Assembly (NCBI GenBank): GCA_050725495.1
Contig: JBOHHM010000125.1
Location: 1 to 5,368 of the forward strand
Reading direction: 5' to 3'
DNA: 5,368 nucleotides
Source: JBOHHM01 sp050725495
GTDB lineage: Bacteria > Pseudomonadota > Gammaproteobacteria > Burkholderiales > Burkholderiaceae_C
Under the pieces are notes generated by a model. The model was not told where the DNA came from, did no database searches, and saw nothing but the letters and a program-made list of their open reading frames with translations. Position numbers and translations under genes: made by a program. Positions 1 to 4,754 of the stretch are shown here, piece after piece (position 1 is the stretch's first letter; every line of letters starts with the position of its first letter).

Positions 1-287
1 CCACGGCCCTGCTGCGCAACGGTGCGGGCCGCATCCAGGCCTTCTTCTATGGGCTGCTGCCGCAAAACGCGGCCGAGCTCGTCAGCTACACCGTCTACCG
101 CTGGGAATGCGCGATCCGCTCCTCCGCAGTGCTCGGTTTTGTCGGGGCCGGCGGCCTGGGGCAGCAGATCGACGCCTCGATGAAGATGTTCAACGGTTCG
201 GAGGTCAGTACCATGCTGCTGGTCTTCGTGGCCCTGGTCGCGGCCACCGACCGCCTGAGCGCCTGGCTGCGCCGCGTGCTGGCCTGA
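1..287 (+). CDS. phnE: Phosphonate-type ABC transporter permease, first PhnE copy (3' part only)
   Basis: This is the C-terminal 94 codons of an inner-membrane permease; the start lies left of the window. The reading frame begins at base 3 and ends at a TGA at 285-287. Visible in order are the cytoplasmic coupling-loop region typical of ABC permeases (NGAGRIQAFFYGLLPQ, the EAA-loop G and LP positions), the PhnE signature SYTVYRWE, the glycine-rich VGAGGLGQQ segment and a last hydrophobic helix (STMLLVFVALVAATD) with a basic tail. The family imports phosphonates or related reduced phosphorus compounds with a PhnC ATPase and a PhnD binding protein, neither of which is in view. The next gene starts 10 bases after the stop, and its ribosome binding site overlaps this stop, so the two are almost certainly co-transcribed and translationally coupled. 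The exact substrate cannot be read from the permease. Confidence 0.9.
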   Translation, partial: TALLRNGAGRIQAFFYGLLPQNAAELVSYTVYRWECAIRSSAVLGFVGAGGLGQQIDASMKMFNGSEVSTMLLVFVALVAATDRLSAWLRRVLA

Positions 288-297
288 GGGTAGAAGC

Positions 298-1134
298 ATG
301 GACCGTGCGCCGCCTAAAACAGCCGCCAACGAGGTGTTTCGGCTGCCGCCGCCGCTCTTCGACGCGCGCTGCCGCGCCTGCTGGTTCGTTCTGGCTGTGC
401 TGATGCTGGTGTCTTTAAGCTTCTGGTCGCTGGACCTGCAGTGGGCGCGCTTCTTCTCGGCCGACTCGCTGCAGCGCATGGGCCGGTTCGTCGCCGAATT
501 GTCGGCGCCCAACGTCGAGGCGGCGTTCCTGCGCAAGCTGCTGCCCGCCGCGCTGGAGACGCTGGCGATGTCGGTGGTCGGCACCTTGCTTGCCACGCTG
601 TTGGGTCTGTTGCTGGCGCTGCCGGCAAGCAAGACCCACGGCGCCGATCCCGCGCATTGGCGTCGCGCCACGCGCTGGCTGCTCAACGCGCTGCGCAGCG
701 TGCCCGAGCTGCTGTGGGCGGCGCTGCTGCTGATCGCCGCGGGGCTGGGCCCGCTGGCCGGCACGCTGGCCCTGGCCGCGCACACCAGCGGCGTGCTGGG
801 CCGGCTGTTCGCGGAAAGCCTGGAGAACGCGCCCGAGGGGCCTGCGTTCGCGCTGCGCCTGCGCGGTGTCAGCGAAACGCGGGTGTTCCTCTATGCCACG
901 CTGCCGCAGGTGCTGCCGCAGCTGATGAGTTATGCGCTGTACCGCTGGGAGAACAACATCCGCGCCGCCGCCGTGCTGGGCGTGGTGGGTGCCGGCGGCT
1001 TGGGCCAGATGCTGGCGTTTCACCTCGGCCTGTTCCAGATGGCCGAGACCAGCTCGGTGCTGGCCGCGATGATCGTGCTGGTCGGGCTGGTCGATGTGAC
1101 CAGCTATGTGGCCCGGCGCCGGATGGCGGCCTAG
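298..1134 (+). CDS. phnE: Phosphonate-type ABC transporter permease, second PhnE copy
   Basis: This is a complete 278-residue inner-membrane permease, a normal PhnE length. GAGG at 286-289, overlapping the preceding stop codon, sits 8 bases before the ATG and supports this start. Hydrophobic segments lie at about residues 29-46, 87-109, 137-166 (probably two passes), 223-240 and 252-272. The segment RSVPELLWAALL (133-144) and the block AHTSGVLGRLFAESLE (161-176) are typical PhnE motifs. The coupling loop follows at about 184-204 (GVSETRVFLYATLPQ), then YRWENNIR (215-222) and VVGAGGLGQ (229-237). It ends with a basic RRRMAA tail. The C-terminal half clearly parallels the upstream gene (SYALYRWE against SYTVYRWE), so the two form a tandem paralogous pair that probably assembles as a heterodimer in one importer. 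No catabolic gene (C-P lyase, phosphonatase or phosphite dehydrogenase) follows, so phosphonate, phosphite and related substrates all remain possible. Confidence 0.92.
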   Translation: MDRAPPKTAANEVFRLPPPLFDARCRACWFVLAVLMLVSLSFWSLDLQWARFFSADSLQRMGRFVAELSAPNVEAAFLRKLLPAALETLAMSVVGTLLATLLGLLLALPASKTHGADPAHWRRATRWLLNALRSVPELLWAALLLIAAGLGPLAGTLALAAHTSGVLGRLFAESLENAPEGPAFALRLRGVSETRVFLYATLPQVLPQLMSYALYRWENNIRAAAVLGVVGAGGLGQMLAFHLGLFQMAETSSVLAAMIVLVGLVDVTSYVARRRMAA

Positions 1135-1157
1135 GTTTCGAACAAGGGAATCGGTGC

Positions 1158-1186
1158 TTGCCGGATGGGCCCACGGCCACGATACT
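1158..1186 (+). promoter_or_regulatory. Possible sigma-70-type promoter for the radical SAM gene
   Basis: TTGCCG (1158-1163) and GATACT (1181-1186) are separated by exactly 17 bases, each matching the -35 and -10 consensus at four of six positions. The pair lies in the 106-bp spacer after the phnE stop and would give a leader of roughly 45 bases before the ATG at 1241. A second, poorer pair (TTGCAC 1186-1191, TATCTG 1210-1215, 18-base spacing) lies downstream. No hairpin followed by a T-run was seen after phnE, so read-through from the transport operon is also possible. The call rests on pattern matching alone. Confidence 0.3.
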
Positions 1187-1225
1187 TGCACTCAGGCGCT
1201 TGAATTTCCTATCTGTGGTGGCCGG

Positions 1226-1235
1226 AAGGAGAGGA
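1226..1235 (+). promoter_or_regulatory. Ribosome binding site that fixes the radical SAM start
   Basis: The purine run AAGGAGAGGA lies 5 to 9 bases before the ATG at 1241. The reading frame is open back to an ATG at 1106, but that codon lies inside phnE and would add 45 residues unlike any family member. This site therefore decides in favour of 1241. Confidence 0.8.
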
Positions 1236-1240
1236 ATGCC

Positions 1241-2320
1241 ATGGACTACCCCGGACGCTATTGGCACATGCTCGACGATGGTCGCATCCAGTGCGACCTC
1301 TGCCCGCGCGACTGCCGGCTGCACGAGGGCCAGCGCGGCGCCTGTTTCGTGCGTCAGCGCGCCGGCGACCGCATGGTGCTGACCACCTACGGCCGCAGCT
1401 CGGGCTTTTGCATCGACCCGATCGAGAAGAAACCGCTCAACCACTTCTATCCGGGATCGAGCGTGTTTTCCTTCGGCACGGCCGGCTGCAACCTCGCCTG
1501 CAAGTTCTGCCAGAACTGGGATATCTCCAAGTCGCGCGAGATGGACACGCTGATGGACCAGGCGAGCCCCGAGACTGTCGCGCGCACCGCCGCGCGGCTC
1601 GGCTGCAAGAGCGTCGCCTTCACCTACCACGACCCGGTGATCTTCGCCGAATATGCGATGGACGCGGCCGACGCCTGCCACGAGCTCGGAGTCGCCGCCG
1701 TCGCGGTCACCGCCGGCTACATCCACGACCAGCCGCGACGCGAGTTCTACGCCAAGATGGACGCGGCCAACGTCGACCTGAAGGGCTTCACCGACGATTT
1801 CTACTTCCGTCTGTGCGGGGCCAAGCTGCAGCCGGTGCTCGACACGCTGGTCTATCTCAGGCACGAGACCGAGGTCTGGTTCGAGATCACGACCCTGCTG
1901 ATCCCCGGCAAGAACGATTCGGATCAGGAGATCGAGGCCGAATGCCGCTGGATCGAGCGCGAGCTCGGCACCGGCGTGCCGCTGCACTTCACGGCCTTCC
2001 ACCCGGATTACAAGATGATGGACACGCCGCCGACACCGCCGGCGACACTGACGCGGGCGCGCGAAATCGCACTTGCCAACGGCCTGCACTACGTCTATAC
2101 CGGCAACGTGCTGCACGACCTCGAGGGCGGCACCACCTTCTGCCACGGCTGCGGCGAGCCACTCATCGTGCGCGACTGGCACGAAATCCTCGCCTACGAG
2201 GTGACCCCCAGCGGCCGCTGCGGCCACTGCGGCGCGGCGATCCCCGGCCGCTACGCAGCTTTTTCCGGCCCGTTCGGCCGGCGGCGTATTCCGGTGCGCG
2301 TGCATGCACAAACGGCGTGA
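1241..2320 (+). CDS. AmmeMemoRadiSam-type radical SAM enzyme (COG1180, PflA-like)
   Basis: This is a 359-residue cytosolic iron-sulfur enzyme of the radical SAM superfamily. The core motif CNLACKFC at residues 83-90 supplies the CxxxCxxC ligands (C83, C87, C90) of the 4Fe-4S cluster that cleaves S-adenosylmethionine to a 5'-deoxyadenosyl radical. Ahead of it is the CDLCPRDC motif with C18, C21, C25 and C35, then GRSSGFCIDPIEKKPLNHF (51-69), both typical of the AmmeMemoRadiSam group. The TIM-barrel portion includes FTYHDPVIFAEYAMD (127-141), NVDLKGF (177-183) and LLIPGKND (219-226). A C-terminal pair of CxxC motifs (C301, C304, C327, C330) looks like a zinc ribbon or extra metal site and is usual for the family. 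Members normally work with an AMMECR1 protein and a MEMO1 (extradiol-dioxygenase-fold) protein; neither is in the window. The chemical substrate is unknown. It resembles pyruvate formate-lyase activase in sequence, but no glycyl radical enzyme is nearby. The next gene starts 80 bases downstream on the same strand. Confidence 0.9.
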   Translation: MDYPGRYWHMLDDGRIQCDLCPRDCRLHEGQRGACFVRQRAGDRMVLTTYGRSSGFCIDPIEKKPLNHFYPGSSVFSFGTAGCNLACKFCQNWDISKSREMDTLMDQASPETVARTAARLGCKSVAFTYHDPVIFAEYAMDAADACHELGVAAVAVTAGYIHDQPRREFYAKMDAANVDLKGFTDDFYFRLCGAKLQPVLDTLVYLRHETEVWFEITTLLIPGKNDSDQEIEAECRWIERELGTGVPLHFTAFHPDYKMMDTPPTPPATLTRAREIALANGLHYVYTGNVLHDLEGGTTFCHGCGEPLIVRDWHEILAYEVTPSGRCGHCGAAIPGRYAAFSGPFGRRRIPVRVHAQTA

Positions 2321-2385
2321 GGCCGGCGCTTCAAGATTCCGGGTGAAGGCAGGCGCAGCAACACCTCACGGCAGATATCCCGACC

Positions 2386-2392
2386 AAGGAGG
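2386..2392 (+). promoter_or_regulatory. Ribosome binding site of the DUF355 gene
   Basis: AAGGAGG lies 8 bases before the ATG at 2401. It is a near-perfect anti-Shine-Dalgarno match, so this short gene is probably well translated. The 80-base spacer that contains it has no clear promoter or terminator, consistent with co-transcription with the radical SAM gene. Confidence 0.8.
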
Positions 2393-2400
2393 CGTTCGAT

Positions 2401-2886
2401 ATGCAACTCATCACGGTCAAAATCGACAAGCCGGACGCGACCAACTTCATCCTGGGGCAGACCCACTTCATCAAGTCGGTCGAGGATATCCACGAAGCGC
2501 TTGTGGCCGCCGTGCCGGGCATCAAGTTCGGCCTGGCCTTTTGCGAGGCCTCCGGCAAATGCCTGGTGCGATGGTCGGGCACCGATCCCGCCATGGTCGA
2601 ACTGGCGCGCAACAACGCCAAGGCCCTTGGCGCAGGCCACTGTTTCATCATTTTCCTGGGCGACGGTTTCTACCCGCTGAACGTGCTGAACACCGTCAAG
2701 ATGGTTCCGGAGGTCTGCCGCATTTTCTGCGCGACAGCCAATCCCACCGAGGTCGTCCTCGCCGAGACGGATCAGGGGCGCGGTGTCCTGGGTGTGATCG
2801 ACGGTTTCCCGCCCCAGGGGATCGAGGACGAGGGCGAGATCGCCTGGCGCAAGAATTTGCTGCGACAAATCGGCTACAAGCTTTGA
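2401..2886 (+). CDS. Adenosine-specific kinase family protein (DUF355, PF04008)
   Basis: This is a 161-residue soluble protein covering the whole family length, with no signal peptide or membrane segment. Conserved family blocks are easy to see: NFILGQTHFIKSVEDIHEAL (15-34), VPGIKFGLAFCEASG (38-52), GAGHCFIIFLGDGFYPLNVL (77-96), VPEVCRIFCATANPTEVVLA (102-121) and ETDQGRGVLGVIDG (122-135), ending in LLRQIGYKL. The family name comes from work on archaeal and thermophile members reported to bind or phosphorylate adenosine. It has no classical P-loop or ribokinase signature, so the kinase role should be treated as a family label rather than proven here. The start has an excellent ribosome binding site. 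Its position directly after a radical SAM gene, an enzyme class that releases 5'-deoxyadenosine, suggests adenosine-related chemistry, but that link is inference. Confidence 0.9.
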   Translation: MQLITVKIDKPDATNFILGQTHFIKSVEDIHEALVAAVPGIKFGLAFCEASGKCLVRWSGTDPAMVELARNNAKALGAGHCFIIFLGDGFYPLNVLNTVKMVPEVCRIFCATANPTEVVLAETDQGRGVLGVIDGFPPQGIEDEGEIAWRKNLLRQIGYKL

Positions 2887-2902
2887 TCGAAGCGTGGCTG
2901 CG

Positions 2903-2932
2903 GCCATGCGATCAACCATGGCGCTACCATGG
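2903..2932 (+). repeat. Overlapping inverted repeats after the DUF355 gene
   Basis: Two mutually exclusive stems can form just after the stop at 2886. GCCATG (2903-2908) pairs with CATGGC (2917-2922) around an 8-base loop. CCATGG (2916-2921) pairs with CCATGG (2927-2932) around a 5-base loop. No T-run follows, so neither is a standard intrinsic terminator. The region may mark the end of the radical SAM-DUF355 transcript or simply reflect repeated CCATGG words. Confidence 0.35.
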
Positions 2933-2981
2933 GTTTGGTGCGCCCCTTGGAGACATTGTGGCGGGGCGGTTGCCAACCCGC

Positions 2982-3010
2982 TTGCATTCGGCAGTGGCGG
3001 AGACTAACGT
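2982..3010 (+). promoter_or_regulatory. Weak promoter-like pair before the host-attachment gene
   Basis: TTGCAT (2982-2987) and TAACGT (3005-3010) are 17 bases apart. Each keeps only the three most conserved consensus positions (TTG, and T-A at the start and T at the end of the -10). The 172-bp spacer is the longest within this gene set, which makes a separate promoter reasonable. The -10 element overlaps the left edge of the dyad at 3009-3041. Confidence 0.22.
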
Positions 3011-3041
3011 AGTAAGGCAACGTGACGGGTTGCCTACCTAC
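3009..3041 (+). promoter_or_regulatory. Dyad or leader hairpin just upstream of a ribosome binding site
   Basis: GGCAAC (3016-3021) pairs perfectly with GTTGCC (3029-3034) around a 7-base loop. A3015-T3035 extends the stem, and after a 2-by-2 mismatch GTAG (3009-3012) pairs with CTAC (3038-3041). The structure ends 3 bases before the strong ribosome binding site AAAGGAGG (3045-3052) of the following gene. It has no T-run, so it is not a standard terminator. It could be a DNA operator, since it abuts the putative -10 box, or an mRNA leader hairpin affecting translation or stability. Confidence 0.4.
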
Positions 3042-3058
3042 TTCAAAGGAGGAAGCAC

Positions 3059-3502
3059 ATGGCCAATACCACGTGGATCCTGGTCGCCAACGCAAGCCTC
3101 GCCAAACTCTATGCCAACCACGGCCCCCACAAGGGACTCACGCTTCTGAAGGAGACCGAACACCCCGAAAGCCGGCAAAAAAATTCCGACCTGGTCACCG
3201 ACCGCCCCGGCCACATGCAGGGCGTCGGCAACGGCCACGGCTCACGTCAGCCCCAGACCGAACCCAAGCTCAACGCCGCGCAGCATTTCGCCCAGGAACT
3301 GGCGCGCGAGCTCAACCATGGCCGCAGCACCAATCAGTTCGAACGCGCCATCCTCGTCGCTCCGCCCTCTTTCATGGGCCTGATCAACGACAAGCTCGAT
3401 GGCCACACGGCCCACCTGGTCAGCGACCGTTTCGAGAAGGACTACACCAAGGCGACTGACAAGGAACTCGTCGGGCATCTGGAGTCCTGCATCTATCTGT
3501 AA
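3059..3502 (+). CDS. Host attachment family protein (PF10116)
   Basis: This is a 147-residue soluble protein with no signal peptide or membrane segment, of full family length. Recognisable blocks are the N-terminal TTWILVANASLAKLY (4-18), the central EHPESRQKNSDLVTDRPGHM (34-53), EPKLNAAQHFAQELARELN (68-86), the strand ERAILVAPPSFMGLI (95-109) and the C-terminal SDRFEKDYTKATDKEL (122-137). The family was named for a protein required for attachment of rhizobia-like bacteria to plant cells, but its biochemical role is unresolved. As I recall, comparative genomics relates it to the archaeo-eukaryotic release-factor (baeRF/eRF1-like) fold, which would suggest a ribosome-linked role; this is unverified. 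The ribosome binding site AAAGGAGG (3045-3052) is 6 bases before the ATG. The gene follows DUF355 after 172 bases and converges with ltaE 72 bases downstream. Confidence 0.88.
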   Translation: MANTTWILVANASLAKLYANHGPHKGLTLLKETEHPESRQKNSDLVTDRPGHMQGVGNGHGSRQPQTEPKLNAAQHFAQELARELNHGRSTNQFERAILVAPPSFMGLINDKLDGHTAHLVSDRFEKDYTKATDKELVGHLESCIYL

Positions 3503-3574
3503 ACCGGCCGATGGTCCTGTCGCAGCGCTGATTGGGGCGCGCAGGTCGCTAAGGTGGCCTTTGCGGCGTCGGGC
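3503..3574. other. Spacer between convergent genes, no clear terminator
   Basis: This 72-bp stretch separates the stop codons of the host-attachment gene (plus strand) and ltaE (minus strand). I looked for a bidirectional hairpin with flanking T or A runs and found only a 4-bp stem (AAGG-TGG-CCTT, 3551-3561 region) and the short palindrome CAGCGCTG, neither convincing. Termination here is either Rho-dependent or by a structure I cannot identify by eye. Confidence 0.5.
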
Positions 3575-4642
3575 TCAGGCCGGCCGGAAACGCCGCACGC
3601 AGTCCAGGGCCAGTTCTACGTCGGCGCGGCTGACGTCCAGGTGCGTGACCCAGCGAATGCGCTGCTGCTGGCCGTACAGGCCGGTCGTGACGCGCACGCC
3701 CTGCTGCGCGAGCCAGGCCACGAAGGCCTGGCCCAAGCCGGGGTCGATATCGGTGAACAGGATGTTGGTCTGCGGCGCATGGACCACGAGCTTGCCGCGC
3801 AGCACGTCGTGCTCCTGCGCCAGTGCCTGCAGGCCGCTGGCCAGGGTGCGCAGGTTCTGGTGGTCCTCGGCCAGCCGGTGCACATGCTGCTGCAGCGCAT
3901 GCAGCCCGGCGGCCGCCAGCATGCCGGCCTGGCGCATGCCACCGCCCAGCATCTTGCGGATGCGCCGGGCCCGGGCGATGAAGTCGCGGCTGCCCAGCAC
4001 CAGCGAGCCCAGGGGCGCGCCCAGGCCCTTGCTCAAACAGACCGAGGCCGAATCGAAGTGGCGGCAGATGGTGCGCGCTTCGTCCAGTGGGTCGGAGCCA
4101 TTGGCCTGGGCATTGGCCACGGCGGCGTTGAACATGCGCGCACCGTCCAGGTGCAGGGCCAGGCCGCGGCTGCGGGCCAGCGCCGCGGCCTCCTGCAGGT
4201 AGGCGGTGGGCAGCACCTTGCCGCCGGTCGTGTTCTCCAGCACCAGCAGCCGGCTGCGGGCGAAATGCGGGTCGTCGGGCTTGATCGCGGCGGCGATATC
4301 GGCCAGGCGCAGCGTGCCATCGGCCTGGTTTTCCACCGGCTGGGGCTGGACCGAGCCCAGCACCGCCATGCCGCCGGCCTCCCAGCGGTAGCTGTGCCAG
4401 GCCTGGCCGACAATGGCCTCGTCGCCGCGCTGGCAGTGGCTCATGATCGCGATCAAGTTGGTCTGGGTGCCCGAAGGCGCGAACAGGGCCGCTTCAAAAC
4501 CAAGCAGCTCGGCCGCAAAAGCCTGCAATTCGTTCACAGATGGGTCGTCGCCGAACACGTCGTCGCCCAGCGGCGCCTGCATCATGGCGTCGCGCATGGC
4601 CGGCGTCGGCTGTGTTACCGTGTCGCTTCTGAAATCTGGCAT
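3575..4642 (-). CDS. ltaE: Low-specificity L-threonine aldolase (LtaE)
   Basis: This 355-residue PLP enzyme of fold type I cleaves L-threonine and L-allo-threonine to glycine and acetaldehyde in the cytosol, feeding glycine and one-carbon metabolism. It begins MPDFRSDTVTQPTPAMR, the canonical family start. H83 in AWHSY and H126 in KPDDPHFAR match the active-site histidines of the E. coli enzyme. HLDGARMFNA (164-173) carries D166, which contacts the PLP ring, and R169. SVCLSKGLGAPLGS (200-213) carries K205, the Schiff-base lysine. GGGMRQAG (233-240) and the C-terminal WVTHLDVSR (331-339) are also conserved. It is about 20 residues longer than E. coli LtaE, partly from an insertion at about 178-190. 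AGGA lies 8 bases before the ATG on the minus strand and supports this start, although the frame stays open upstream. The LysR gene is divergent and its likely regulator. Confidence 0.95.
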   Translation of the reverse strand: MPDFRSDTVTQPTPAMRDAMMQAPLGDDVFGDDPSVNELQAFAAELLGFEAALFAPSGTQTNLIAIMSHCQRGDEAIVGQAWHSYRWEAGGMAVLGSVQPQPVENQADGTLRLADIAAAIKPDDPHFARSRLLVLENTTGGKVLPTAYLQEAAALARSRGLALHLDGARMFNAAVANAQANGSDPLDEARTICRHFDSASVCLSKGLGAPLGSLVLGSRDFIARARRIRKMLGGGMRQAGMLAAAGLHALQQHVHRLAEDHQNLRTLASGLQALAQEHDVLRGKLVVHAPQTNILFTDIDPGLGQAFVAWLAQQGVRVTTGLYGQQQRIRWVTHLDVSRADVELALDCVRRFRPA

Positions 4643-4754
4643 GGTGATGATCCTTGAGGTCGTGGGAGCTGGGCTCGATTGTGCCAAGCGCTGGCATCGG
4701 GAAGGGTGAGAATTGAACCGTTTATCTGTGAGTCGCAGGAAACCATTGGCACGC
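4643..4754. promoter_or_regulatory. Divergent ltaE-LysR control region with a dyad at 4682-4696
   Basis: This 112-bp spacer must hold the promoters of both divergent genes. The clearest element is TGCCA-N5-TGGCA at 4682-4696, a perfect interrupted palindrome and a candidate binding site for the LysR protein. It keeps the T...A dyad character of LysR boxes, but its outer T to A spacing is 13, not the classical 11. A weak pair for the LysR direction is TTGAGG (4654-4659) and GATTGT (4677-4682), 17 bases apart, with the -10 touching the dyad, a layout that would suit autorepression. I could not pick a convincing ltaE promoter on the minus strand. Confidence 0.4.

Noticed and set aside
1174..1224. 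Distant complementary words CGGCCAC (1174-1180) and GTGGCCG (1218-1224) ahead of the radical SAM ribosome binding site
   Set aside because: It is only a 7-bp stem enclosing 37 bases, which is expected by chance in GC-rich DNA, with no supporting feature.
1106..1240. N-terminal extension of the radical SAM protein by 45 residues
   Set aside because: It would start inside phnE, lacks a ribosome binding site, and the added residues do not resemble the family; the ATG at 1241 has a strong site.
869..2311. A 480-codon open frame on the minus strand opposite the radical SAM gene and phnE
   Set aside because: It lies antisense to two genes with clear family motifs, reads as low-complexity A/R/G/V-rich protein with no recognisable domain, and is expected in GC-rich DNA.
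1241..2320. The idea that the radical SAM gene is PhnJ, the C-P lyase, given the phosphonate transporter next door
   Set aside because: PhnJ uses a different, C-terminal cysteine motif and does not carry the N-terminal CDLCPRDC block or DPIEKKPLNHF; this protein fits the AmmeMemoRadiSam group.
2961..2981. GGTTGCCAACC palindrome (2968-2978) as a terminator after DUF355
   Set aside because: The stem is too short once a loop is allowed, and no T-run follows.
3554..4657. A 367-codon plus-strand frame opposite ltaE
   Set aside because: It is the complement of ltaE, rich in Q, A, G and H with no domain, and is a codon-bias shadow.
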